A DNA stretch of 64,000 bases from Apricaphanius iberus (taxonomy: Eukaryota > Chordata > Actinopteri > Cyprinodontiformes > Aphaniidae). This document shows positions 1 through 9,709 of the stretch, one piece after another. Within the stretch, counting starts at the first letter, position 1. Every line of letters begins with the position of its first letter. The position numbers were made by a program, and so were the translations under genes. The notes beneath the pieces are model-generated. The model saw only the letters and a program-made list of their open reading frames with translations, did no database searches and was not told the DNA's origin. Location of the stretch: NCBI GenBank assembly GCA_028564705.1, contig JAPXFQ010000831.1:3906001-3970000 (forward strand), read 5' to 3'.

Positions 1-1104
1 TTGAAGTCAAGTTGATCCCTCAGACTACACTCTTGGTAATTGTGCCGTCTCTCTTCTTCTCCCGCGTTCTGTCCTCTTTGACCCGGTCCTATTACCTTCT
101 CACGTCTTGTTTTTGCTGTCGTTTCATTTTATTTTTCACCAGATGAGACCTTGAAGATGCAGATGGGGATTTGTTTTGTTTGACTCTACATCATGTCTGG
201 CCTGACGTAGCAAAATATGAATCACACAGCAGCTACAATGCCTATGTACAATCAAAGTGCTTGATTGAGATTTAGACCTACGCTAAATCTGTTGTTGTGA
301 AATGGGAAGCAGATAAGACATGGCTTTAAAAGATAAATAAATAAATAACCACATGAATCAGTAAATTGTGATTTTCCGATCACTTTATTGGGAGAAAATC
401 CCACAAAGTTTTCTTCTTCTGCATCAGTGGTTAAACAGCAACTCACACCTCTGTAGAGTTTTGCGCCAGCTACATTTCCAGTTAAAAAAGTGCGACAAAA
501 GGAGGAGCTGTCTGGCAGAACAAGGGACGCACAGGGGGATGGGCTGTGCCAACACTTGCTTGTGGCATCGCTTCCTTCTTTCCTCCCTACAGAGGTGCAC
601 CTGAGACTTTGCATGTTTTATACTCCACAGCGGCAGGATGGCTGATGTCAGCAGTAAAAGCTTGAGCCAGTAGCAATGCCAGATTCAAATTCAAGCGCAA
701 GTTTAAACTGAATTGGGCACTCTACTTGTTTGGTAATTTTGTTTTACAAAAAATTTACTAAAATACCAAAACTAATAACCAGACATATAGACAGCACTAT
801 TAGACATTCATTTATACAGTTTATCAGCCAAAAAGAGTTGAGCTGTACTTATCAGTACTATCCTCAGTAACTTTTCAATGCGTCTCCTGGATAGGGAGAT
901 GCATTGAGTATGATGTCCAGGTCTGAGATGATGCTCAGAGGCTCTCTTGGGAAACTTTTTTTGTTTGATTCAGTTACCTGAACTCTGTGGGGAAAGATGA
1001 AAATGTCTGCACCGAGTTGCCAGTGGTGTAAAGTGCAATCTGTTAAAATGACAGGTGACCTTCAGATTTTTCCACAACAGTTAAATAAAAGCGGACACAA
1101 ATGG
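1..1104. other. No gene recognised
   Basis: AT-rich non-coding DNA. Short overlapping frames on both strands show no recognisable domain. A short AAAT run lies near 330-350. Confidence 0.5.
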
Positions 1105-1610
1105 AAAATATTCCGTCAGAGCGACCCTTGGTCTAATCTGACCAGAACACCTTATTCAACACATATTTTCTACATGGCCTGTGTCTGCAAATGGAACCCC
1201 CTTGGACTTTTTTCTCATTTTATTTACTCCATTTTAAAAGTAAAAGCCAGATTTGTGGAGTGCACAACAAACAGCTGTCTTGTAAAGAGATTCTTTCTAC
1301 TAACGCTGTGAATCTCTGCAGTTCCTCCACATTTAAGCCTGGGCTTCTCGTTTCTTCTCCTACCAATGCTTTCCTTGCCCAGTTAAGGTGGATGGCACCT
1401 TTTGGCACATCTTTTTGTTCAGATCATGGATTGAACAGAGCATTGTGAGATGTTCAAAGCTTGGGATATTGATTAAGAACCTAATACTGGTTTAAACTTG
1501 TACACAAAGTTCTTCCTGGCCTGTGTGCTGAGTTCCTTGGTCTCCACGACGCTGGTTGTTCTCTAAACAACTTCTGAGGCCATAGCAGAACACCTGGCAG
1601 GTGAAGGTAA
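1105..1610 (-). mobile_element. Tc1/mariner transposase relic
   Basis: Read on the minus strand this matches the N-terminal and middle part of fish Tc1 transposases. The frame at 1220-1408 carries NWARKALVGEETRSPGL followed by VEELQRF, the segment after the paired helix-turn-helix region, and ends in a relic of the LHKSGL-type motif (CTPQIW). Further left (about 1130-1220) lie remnants of the stretch that includes the first catalytic aspartate region. Stops and frameshifts break the gene, and neither inverted repeat is clear. The same lineage recurs at 33115, 43880, 48560 and 58910. It is a dead copy; the assignment comes from remembered consensus. Confidence 0.75.
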
Positions 1611-3721
1611 TTTGTTGTTCTAGAATCTTCCATTTTACAGTTATGCGGTACTTTGTGTTAGTGTATGACAAATTATTCCTGCTTCAGATAGAACGATAGA
1701 ACGAGAATGGAAGCAAGGCAAAGTCAATACACATAGTGCCTTAGTGCACCAGATGTCGACAACTGCTGTTTGTGCAGCCATGCCTGCTGATAAAGAAACT
1801 GTTAAAACATTGGGTTTGGGTTATTTTCCATTTTTTCTGATTTTGCTTCATGTGATATATATTTTTTTCACTTTCTGATCACTGATGAGTTCCATGTTCA
1901 GTCATGTGCAGCATGGAACACCTGTGTGTTGTTATAATTACTTTGATTACACCTACTATGGGATATGACAGCAGTGTGGAGAGAGGGTCCAATTTAATCG
2001 GTGGTGAATTTCAATTTCAATTTGCTCTCTTGAAGATTTGATCAGCGAAGGGATATTCATACGGCTGCTTGCTGAGATTTCTGAGTATAACAAGCAACAG
2101 GGAGGCACACTGAACTGTGAGGTTCAAAGTTCCTACTTTCTCTTGCGTTTGATCAGTTTGGCGTGACGGGTATTGGTCTGCATCCAGACATATGACAGTC
2201 CAGGGGGCCTCATTGGTGAAGTCCGCTCTCCTGAAAGACTTCAGGTGCCTGATTCGGAACAAATGCTCACAAACAGAAACACAAACACACCAGAGGGACA
2301 CAGCAAGTGTGTGTGTGTGTTTCTGCCTTTGGGTAGGAGAAGCATGAGGCTGGCAGGTAGTGCGCTACGTTGGAGTAGAACGTGCAGTCATGGGCATCTC
2401 CTGGTTTATGATGCTAGTCAGAAAACTGACAAGCCAAAGCTGCTTTTTATTCTGCAGTTACCATGTAAATGGAGCTCCCAGCTTTCCCCTCATGCAATCA
2501 ACCCAGACCCACAAACTAGGCGGCAGTGGTTTGGTTTCCCTCTAATCCTTCTGCACATTCCTTTTTTCTCCATCTGTCTCTTCTGGCCTCTAAACTTGAG
2601 GTTTCTCTCTTTCTGTCTTTTCTTTTACTGCTCCCTCTCGTCAAGTTATAGAGCAGATGTATAATCCAATCCAGACACCCGGAACTTACACTTTATGAAA
2701 TACTTTATGTAATAATTTCCCAAAGCGAAAAATACTGCTAAAAATATATATGTTGTAACTGCTCTAAATACCCTTCAGAAATGTACAGCATCCTGTTTGT
2801 GATGTCGTACGTGGCACTCCAGCGCTACTTGTCCCGTCTGGGTTTTTCTCTCTTCATCCCTTTTTGGCTGATTTACATAACAGTGCAGCACAAGTAGACC
2901 TGCAATTTCCTTTCTACGAGCGCTGTTAACTAAAACACAGTGCTTCAGAATAACTGCTTATCTACAACAGCATGGATTTAAAATCCCAAATATTTCTTTT
3001 AAAGACAACCCTGCTTTTAGTTCCTTTTTGCATGTGTGTTTTCACCTTGGTGAGATGTTGATTAGTTGAAGTGAATGGAAGACAAATAAATTGAACAAGC
3101 GAAAGCAGAAAATTACAGATGACAGCGCTTTGAGTTGTCTGGAAGCAGTTTCAGCAGCCTCCACGGTGCTGTAGCGTGCTTGTCATACTAGCAAACTCTA
3201 CCAACCGAGTGGTGAAGCGGGACAGATGTTGTGGGTTAGAGGGGCCCCTCTGGGGTATTGTGAATGATGGTTTGGCAAGGAGTGAAGGACAACGAAAGCA
3301 GGAGAACCGAGAGGCCAGAGCTCTCCTTCCAGGACACCTGACCCAATCTTGGCCCGAAACCTGTTCAGCTTCATCTGCAGTGAAAGGAAGGTGCCCTTTG
3401 TCACGTCCAACATTGATTTACATTTACAAGGAGGATCCTGAAGAAGCCTTGTACACTGTAGACTGCGATTGCAGAAGCTTGTGCAAGGAGGAAGGGGTCT
3501 GAAGCATTCAAGAGTGTGATGCATAGAAAAACATGCCCTGAGAGCTTCAAAGTGAAAGGGAAACATAAAAGGGCATTCTCAAGTGTCCAGTTATTAATTC
3601 CCAATGCATTGAAGGAGATCAATAACTTTCCACCTGAACGTCAGGACATGTCTTTGAAGTGAAGAGTACAGTAGATGTATAAGACTGTATTTTATCCTTT
3701 CCTGGTGCTTGTGCTTCACAG
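1611..3721. other. No gene recognised
   Basis: A 163-codon frame at 2173-2664 contains a short GT run (2307-2320) and a hydrophobic, low-complexity C-terminus. It has no recognisable domain and I do not treat it as a gene. A TC/TTC-rich stretch lies near 2560-2640. Confidence 0.45.
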
Positions 3722-3722
3722 C

Positions 3723-3815
<93 letters not shown>

Positions 3816-3816
3816 T
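3722..3816. repeat. (TATC)n microsatellite, about 23 units
   Basis: An uninterrupted tetranucleotide array. It generates an artificial SIYL repeat peptide on the plus strand that should not be annotated as protein. The second long array of the same motif is at 23812-23921. Confidence 0.98.
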
Positions 3817-5309
3817 ACAGCTTTAAAGATGAAACAAATCAACAAGTTTTTCGGTTCTTTACTTTAGGTTTGAGCATAAAATGTCATGAAGTTCATAGTA
3901 ATAAACACGTATAATAGGTTTTTACAAGAGTAAATATGTTTTTCCCCAGATGAATATTAAAATTATCACTGTATAATTGTTGGCTGCAGCTGACAGAGCG
4001 TGGCAGACCTTCCCCTGGTTTTACATTTCATACGCCATACGCCATGTTTCGTGGAGTGGAAAATTGTTTTCAGCGTGTTGCCAACAGGTGGACTCATCAG
4101 AGAGTCAACATAATTATAGCAATCATTCCTCTCTGCAATTAGTAATATTGATCATTTACATATTATCCACAACTTATGGTTGAATGTTTTTTTTACTATA
4201 ATGTTTCCTAAAACATTTGAGGCTGTGAAGAAAGAGTTTTGGTTCAACTAGAAATTCTTTAAGCAGACGACTGAGAAAGTCATGAAACACAATGTAACTG
4301 CAAGAAAAAGAAAATCTTTTGGAAGATCCATCATAAAGTTTAGGTTAAATTGCAACTGGTATATTGAATGACTTGGTATAAGGGAGATCCAAGCTTTTTC
4401 ACACATAAAACAGTAAAAAACTGCCCTCTTATTTATATTTGTTATGTTTGTTCTCTATAATGTAGAATTTCAAATGGTTACATTTATCGACAAGTTTCAC
4501 ACATAAACAAATGTGTGTGGCAATATCTGTCAATTAAAGTTTCTAATATTTTTATGGCCTTGAATGCACAAGAAAGGCACAATAGACAACCAGCTTTCAG
4601 GAATGCCCTGTTTTTTAATTACGTCTGGCTGCCAATAGTAAATTGAACTCACACGTCTAGCACTAAATTGCCCCGACAGCACAAGCCAACAGGTTCTGCA
4701 CATTTCTAAACTCTTCCAGTTGAAACAGTTCACCTTGACCTGGGTCCAAATGTGCTTATCACCAGTCCTAAAAGTCCTGGAGGACCATTGCTCCATATAT
4801 TTGCAGAGTTTACTCCTTTAATTTTGTGTAATACTGTTATGCCATGTGATTTGATGCAGCGAGTCTCCTGACAGTAGTTAGCTCATTTTTAGTGGCAGAC
4901 ACAGATCCTGGTCCCATGTCTTTAGTAAAGTTCCCAGGAGAACCATGCTCTTCCAACTCATTTTTATTGTTTCTGCTGCACATGAATGCAAAGTCTATTC
5001 ATACGTTTTCAGTAGACTGACATTAACATCCTAAACTACAGTGTGAGAGTGTAGGTATCATGTGAATTTAGCACAGCTATATTATTTAGCAATAATTAAC
5101 CAAAAGTCACATGGCTGCCTCTACAAGTTTTTCTTTTATTTGTTTCTTTCCGCAAAAATGTGCTTTTTCTTTATTTTTGATTTTCTTTTTTTACTTTAAT
5201 TATATATATATAAAAATGTCACTGTTACTATTGCTATTATCATAATTATTACCATTGTTACCATTATTATTGCTGTTACTATATTGAACTGAAGCTAACA
5301 AATTAGATA
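3817..5309. other. No gene recognised; AT-rich
   Basis: Unique-looking AT-rich DNA. From about 5220 to 5285 there is an imperfect ATT/ACC trinucleotide-rich tract (TTATTACCATTGTTACC type) leading into the LINE tail. Confidence 0.5.
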
Positions 5310-5536
5310 ATAGATGTGATAAAATGATTTTATAAGAATGGGTGAGATAAAATAAGTTTGTAATTCTTCCCACTCCACTTCGCATGTGTAAATTGAATAT
5401 GTATTCTTGTTTTATGTTTACTTTATTTATGTTTTGTTTTATTTTATTTCATTTTTTTTCATTATCTGTGTCTATTAACCATTAACTTATAATTATTTTT
5501 TTATTACATGTGTGAAATAACTTTAGAAAAAAAAAA
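5310..5536 (+). mobile_element. Non-LTR retrotransposon 3' tail (probable)
   Basis: The stretch runs through GAGATAAAATAAGTTTGTA, a 'cttcccactccacttcg' block and then T-rich DNA ending in an A-run at 5527-5536. This resembles the widespread fish LINE 3' UTR with a 'TACTTCTTCCTACTCC...TTTCG' block. No coding part remains upstream, consistent with 5' truncation. Family not fixed. Confidence 0.4.
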
Positions 5537-6379
5537 TACAGCTGCAACATCTGTCTGTTGATATGAAGCTAAATGAACAGGCACCTTGGGATTTAGACAT
5601 CTAAAGATGAATTCCTGTAGCAACAGAGCTAAGTTTTCTTTTTTTGTGTGAATTATACAGCATACTTATTTTGCTCACCTTATGAATATTTCGTCATAAG
5701 GAAAAACCTGCAGTTTGGTCAATGTTGGCATCAAGTTGAAACTTTAGATAGTGTGTTTATATTAAGACAATAAGGCCATAATATTTGAATAATAAAATAA
5801 AATATTATGGCTATTTATAGTCTGCCATCCATTACTTTCAACTCTTGAAACATGGAAACAATTAATGTTTTTTTGTCATCCAAATTTACATAAAATAAAT
5901 TTGGTCAAGTAAATTTCAAACACTGATTTAACAGTTTCTGATCGTCAGCTTTTCCTTTTTCTTTCCAATCTGATATTCATGCTGTTTATGATGGAAAATC
6001 ATGTTATGTATTTTATTCATATTCACTCCTTTTTGTTGTGGAAGCAGCTATTTAATTCCAAAGTCAGAGGTGCATGTATTCATTTTTGGCAAAAGATCAT
6101 TGAAACAGTGATTTATCAACAAATGTACAGCATTTCAAGAAAATTGTCTCCCACCCAGCAGGACTGTGATTGCACCCGTAAAACTCTTAAATGTGTTTTT
6201 TTTAACAGCATGCATGTAAAATGCTCACGTACCATTTATTTGACAAATCAAAGTAATTTGGAGTAATGGTGATTGCTGATCTTTTTTATCCTCTGTCTCA
6301 TTTATTTTAGGAAAGAAAACATTTATTCCACTGTGTTTTCCACAATTTAACAAAGTTGATGTGATTTAGTTTTCATCAT
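5537..6379. other. No gene recognised
   Basis: AT-rich DNA without recognisable coding potential. The 95-codon frame at 5979-6266 has no domain signature. Confidence 0.5.
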
Positions 6380-6680
6380 CTGTAGTATAGTGAGAGCCCA
6401 AATTATTCATACTGTAGAAATTTTAGAATGAAGATTGTATACATCTCAACGACTAGGAACGTGTTTTATTAACATTTGATTAAAAAGTGCATGTAAAAAT
6501 ATTCATGCCCTTCTAAGTAGTCAATGGTTGAATTGCTGACCAGCTTTTTAAATGCTTAAACTGGTACTTTACAGATTTTCAGTGTCAAAGAGCATCATGT
6601 CATCACTCTAATCTGGCTGAAAAACTCCAAAGGTTCAACAGAAAGTATAGTTAGAAGAAACATGTTGGTAAAATTTTTAG
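6380..6680. mobile_element. Tc1-like terminal-region fragment
   Basis: The segment starts near 'agcccaaattattcatac' and continues with 'aaatattcatgcccttct'. Both recall the 'CAAATTATTCATACCCCTGG' ends of a fish Tc1-like family. No transposase is left. Boundaries approximate. Confidence 0.35.
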
Positions 6681-7434
6681 ATTTTGGGATATTTTTAAAT
6701 CGAAGTGGTATTAACACCTTAGAGCTCAATGGTACCTGCTACTTTTCTTAACATTTCACTACTATTCAACTACTAATTGTTAAATATAATTCAGAATTGT
6801 TATAAAAAATTATTAAGTCAAACCAGTTAGGTTAGAGGCGCAAAATACTTAAGGTTTCAGGGCCCTCATTTATCAACCGTACTAATACACAGATCTGTCC
6901 GTAGGTCTTGAATAGAAATAATTTTATGTACAGTGTGGTATTTACTACCTTGTACTTTTGGCTTTTTAGAAATGTTCCTAAATAAGTTCTTAAATATAAT
7001 AACAACTAAATAGAAATATAAGAACTCTGACTATGCATACACACAGAATCTAGTGGCATAATGGGGGAACTGCAACACTGAAACAGTTTCAGTTTGATGG
7101 AATATTTCTCCCATTAGCTTATGACCTCTACCAAGGAGCTCATGTTACAGTCTGTTCAACATGTAGCAAAATAACTCAAAATGTAATTTTCTAAGGAATA
7201 AATGATTAAACTTTGGGGGTGATACTTTATGGAGATCATGTGAATCACAATCTGGGGGTGTGGGGGGTTACAAATTGCTTCCTGCAGATCTGCGCTCTCT
7301 GTGCGCTTTTTACTTGTCACATCAGGTTTAAATGGTTGTTGTTACAGTTATAAATAAAAGGTTTGCAAACTGTACTGTGTTCTGTATGCTCCTGTCTATG
7401 TTTGAAGTAAGTTGTCGCCATCTCCATACTTACT

Positions 7435-7596
7435 TGTGACAGTGTGGAGGTCCTGTCACTGTGGCTCCGATAGATCAGGTGCCCCGGCTGCTTGGCCACG
7501 GGGATTCCCTTTGGCTGACTGGTTAGCACACATGACTTTCACCTGGGAGTCGTGGGATCAAATCCTGCCCAGGCCCTCGTTGTGTACCATGCCACA
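7435..7596 (+). repeat. 5' LTR (162 bp), TG...CA
   Basis: Canonical TG/CA ends. It contains an internal near-inverted pair (GACAGTG at the start and CACTG further in) and a tRNA-like block at about 7501-7570 with an A-box-like TGGCTGACTGG (7512-7522) and a B-box-like GGATCAAATCC (7555-7565). It differs from the 3' copy at G/T near 7446, one extra G near 7500 and A/G near 7528. Confidence 0.7.
7501..7570 (+). other. tRNA-like segment inside the 5' LTR
   Basis: The order is A-box-like TGGCTGACTGG, then CTTTCAC resembling a seven-base anticodon loop with TTC (Glu type), then B-box-like GGATCAAATCC 32 bases later. The anticodon stem pairs poorly and the B box has two departures from GGTTCGANTCC, so this is not a functional tRNA gene. 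It could be a pol III promoter relic, as in tRNA-derived SINEs. The same segment is at 8092-8160. Confidence 0.45.
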
Positions 7597-8031
7597 TTTG
7601 GCGTTGCTGGCAGGGTGAAGCTGTTGGAAACAACAGAGAACGGACGTGTCCACTCTGTGGATATCATGCTATCAATGAGAAAACTGCTGAGTTCATTCCT
7701 CCTTGAGAATGGATTTGCGCAAAAACAACCCATCAATGCACCATCAACTGATCAAGATATAAGTGCCATGTTGAGTGCATCATTTGAAAACTTCAAGTGC
7801 CTTTCTGATGGCAAGGATGACAATGAATGGGCCCAGCCGCCAGAGCCTCTCACCCAGGCAGTAGGAGACCAATTCTCTGTTGTGGTCACCCACTTCCTGT
7901 CACCTTGTAATCTGGTTGTGCAGAAGGTGGAGAATGCTGAACTTATCCAAGAGGGATTCCCATTGGCTGATTGGTGGCACCCTGCACGGGAGCACGAGGA
8001 CATGCTTGTGTTAAGAGGGGTAGAGATGTGA
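7552..8031 (+). CDS. Tudor-domain-like protein fragment inside the LTR element
   Basis: A single open frame of 159 codons covers the whole 430-bp interior of the LTR element. Residues 1-15 are read from the 5' LTR and the stop lies three bases into the 3' LTR. Residues about 20-57 (RVKLLETTENGRVHSVDIML, then a LLxxFLLENGFA pattern) resemble the end of an extended Tudor (Tudor-SN-like) domain, where a beta strand is followed by 'L...GLA'. A polar linker follows (about 58-95). Residues 100-133, with VGDQFSVVVTHFLSPCNLVV then QKVENAELIQ, resemble the start of the next Tudor unit ('V..V.SP..F.VQ'). The frame then runs into repeat-derived sequence. Tudor proteins bind methyl-arginine on Piwi proteins in germ granules. 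The fragment lacks a full domain, and its ATG is in the LTR, so translation is uncertain. The likely origin is a captured exon or mRNA piece of a TDRD-family gene; I cannot name the paralogue. Confidence 0.45.
   Translation: MGSNPAQALVVYHATFGVAGRVKLLETTENGRVHSVDIMLSMRKLLSSFLLENGFAQKQPINAPSTDQDISAMLSASFENFKCLSDGKDDNEWAQPPEPLTQAVGDQFSVVVTHFLSPCNLVVQKVENAELIQEGFPLADWWHPAREHEDMLVLRGVEM
7951..7980 (+). repeat. Partial third copy of the LTR tRNA-like head
   Basis: GGGATTCCCATTGGCTGATT (7953-7972) closely matches LTR bases 7501-7520 and then continues GGTGGCAC against GGTTAGCAC. It lies where the Tudor-like frame loses homology, between the cargo and the polypurine tract. Confidence 0.55.
8013..8026 (+). 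other. Polypurine tract
   Basis: AAGAGGGGTAGAGA directly abuts the TG of the 3' LTR. One T interrupts the purines. In LTR retroelements this site primes plus-strand DNA synthesis. Confidence 0.6.
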
Positions 8032-8187
8032 CAGTGTTGAGGTCCTGTCACTGTGGCTCCGATAGATCAGGTGCCCCGGCTGCTTGGCCACGGGATTCCC
8101 TTTGGCTGACTGGTTAGCGCACATGACTTTCACCTGGGAGTCGTGGGATCAAATCCTGCCCAGGCCCTCGTTGTGTACCATGCCACA
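8027..8187 (+). repeat. 3' LTR (161 bp)
   Basis: About 98% identical to the 5' copy at 7435-7596 by eye. A-box-like motif at 8103-8113, B-box-like motif at 8146-8156. Followed by TACT, the right-hand target duplication. Confidence 0.7.
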
Positions 8188-8191
8188 TACT

Positions 8192-8308
8192 CATGCCAAA
8201 AAAAGCAATGTCTCCAAAAATGCTGGCCACACGCTTGTTAAATGTGGTCATCTCTGAGGTTATCCATGCATGGCCAGAGATCTGGCCCAGCTGTTTACTG
8301 AGCGACAT
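8192..8308 (-). other. Minus-strand open segment ending at a donor-like site
   Basis: On the minus strand the frame starts MSLSKQLGQISGHAW at 8308 and ends ASIFGDIAFFGM at the LTR-element junction. Removing the insertion rejoins GGCATGA to GTAAGTATGG, an excellent splice-donor match. The segment may be an exon of an older transposon gene or a chance frame. I do not recognise the protein. Confidence 0.22.
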
Positions 8309-8437
8309 TTTATTGTATTCAGTTTTATATCAAACATTTTTTTTCCCTTTATTTCCGATAGGAACATCTCCACTGTCCCAACCTTATTTACTGCCTGTGA
8401 CACTTTCTCCGAGGCAGTGTTATTTTCTTTCTGGTTA

Positions 8438-9709
8438 CCCCTGAGCAGTGTTAGGCATCTTACAATTAAAAAGTAATTAGTTATAGTTACAAAATACTTT
8501 TTCCAAAAAGTAATTAAGTTTGTAACTCAGTTCCCACACTGTAATAATAAATAGTTACTCAGCAAAGTAACTGTGATGTTATTTCTATGTTCTATAACTC
8601 AATGAAGTTCTTAATCTATAATATATATTTTTTATAACTGAATGATAAATACAAAAAAACATATACAGTATTTTATAATACTTGGTATTTAAACTTGACT
8701 CAGTAAGACTGACGCTGTATGAAAAAATCTAAAAATATACAAAAAATAAAAATTGGAAATATATAATCACACTTTACATTAAAGTGCAAAACTAAGACAT
8801 ATATTTACCCACATATAAGACATGTGTGGGTAAAAGAAAGGAGCAATTGTCCATTAAGTAGTGCAAATCTCTGTATCTGTAATAAATTGGTTGTAGTAAG
8901 ACATTTTAAGACTGATTTGATGGCACCTGGTCACATGACCTGGAAGCTATTGATGAAAAACCTAAAATATTACAGTAAAGATATATTCTATTCATTCAAA
9001 TGTCAAATAAATTGTTGTGCCTGATTCTTTAGATGTAGTAAGACATTTCAAGATTGATTGGTGTCACCTGGTCATATGAACTGGAAGCTATTGAAGAAAA
9101 GTCACATATTTACAGTAACATATTAATATGAAATATTCTGTGTTTTTACGTTGTTTTTTTATAAATCAGTGTGCCAAGTTCCTCAGCTGTCAAACAACAA
9201 TTTATCAACATTTGGGGTTGCTTTGTTAGATTTCAGAGGTATTTTCCAGGAGGTATGGAGATTTGTTGAAAATCAGAACTGCCACCAAAGGATCGCTCTT
9301 GAAGGCGGTGACCGCTCTATCAGTGCAGTTCTCAGTGAGACGTTGGAGGGAGTCTCTACTTTAATGAACAGTATGTCCGTGGAATATCCAACTTAAAACT
9401 ACAGCATGCAGTGAGACAGCAAAAGCACTCAGGGTCTCCGCCCACTTGGCAAGCATCATAGTAATTGAAACGGCATTGTTACCGACACCTGCTCTCTCTC
9501 TGCCACTGAAGTGTGGCTGGCAGAAAGCCTGATGCCACTGCTCTTCATTCAACCACGATGTAGTAACCCGCAACTTTACATACCCAGTAATGGTAACGCT
9601 GTTGCAAAAATAGGAAAAGTTATTAATTAGATCACTCTGTTGCCTAAAAATAATGCAGTTATTAACTCTGTTATAGTTAAACGCTGTTTCTCCCAGCACT
9701 GCACCTGAG
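8438..9709. mobile_element. hAT-type non-autonomous element with 8-bp target duplication
   Basis: The element spans 8446-9701. The left end is CAGTGTTAGGC and the right end, read inward on the other strand, is CAGTGCTGGGAG. Flanking 8-mers are CCCCTGAG (8438-8445) and CACCTGAG (9702-9709), matching at 7 of 8, the duplication length of hAT transposons. Both ends are rich in AGTTATAGTTAC / GTTATTAAC-type motifs seen in a very common fish hAT family whose ends spell 'AGTAATTAGTTACAGTTAC'. No hAT transposase is recognised inside; the 176-codon minus-strand frame at 9361-9891 crosses the element end and is not a gene. Confidence 0.75.
8892..9123. repeat. Diverged tandem duplication inside the hAT element
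   Basis: 8892-8984 and 9034-9123 share TGTAGTAAGACATTT, then ACCTGGTCA(C/T)ATGA and CTGGAAGCTATTGA in the same order, with about 80% identity by eye and a 49-bp spacer. Confidence 0.7.

Larger units (their letters stand above)
7431..8191 (+). mobile_element. Miniature LTR retroelement (TRIM-like) with host-like cargo
   Basis: Two direct repeats (7435-7596 and 8027-8187) begin TGTGACAG and end TGCCACA, and differ at only about three positions. The 4 bp outside them are identical (TACT at 7431-7434 and 8188-8191), as a target-site duplication. The 14 bases before the 3' LTR are almost pure purine (AAGAGGGGTAGAGA, 8013-8026), the position and look of a polypurine tract. The interior is only 430 bp with no gag or pol, so any mobility would need enzymes from elsewhere. 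A TGG two bases inside the 5' LTR (7599) is a possible primer-binding-site start, but I cannot match it to a tRNA. The near-identical LTRs imply recent insertion. Confidence 0.72.

Noticed and set aside
2173..2664. 163-codon plus-strand frame
   Set aside because: No domain, low-complexity hydrophobic end, overlapped by frames on both strands, no splice or promoter support.
3675..3914. 79-codon frame with SIYL repeats
   Set aside because: Product of the TATC microsatellite; the same happens at 23732-23935.
7501..7570. Functional tRNA-Glu gene
   Set aside because: Poor anticodon-stem pairing and a mutated B box; no closing acceptor stem.
7435..8187. CRISPR-like or simple tandem duplication explanation of the two 162-bp repeats
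   Set aside because: Only two long repeats with TG/CA ends, TACT duplications outside and a polypurine tract; an LTR structure explains more features.
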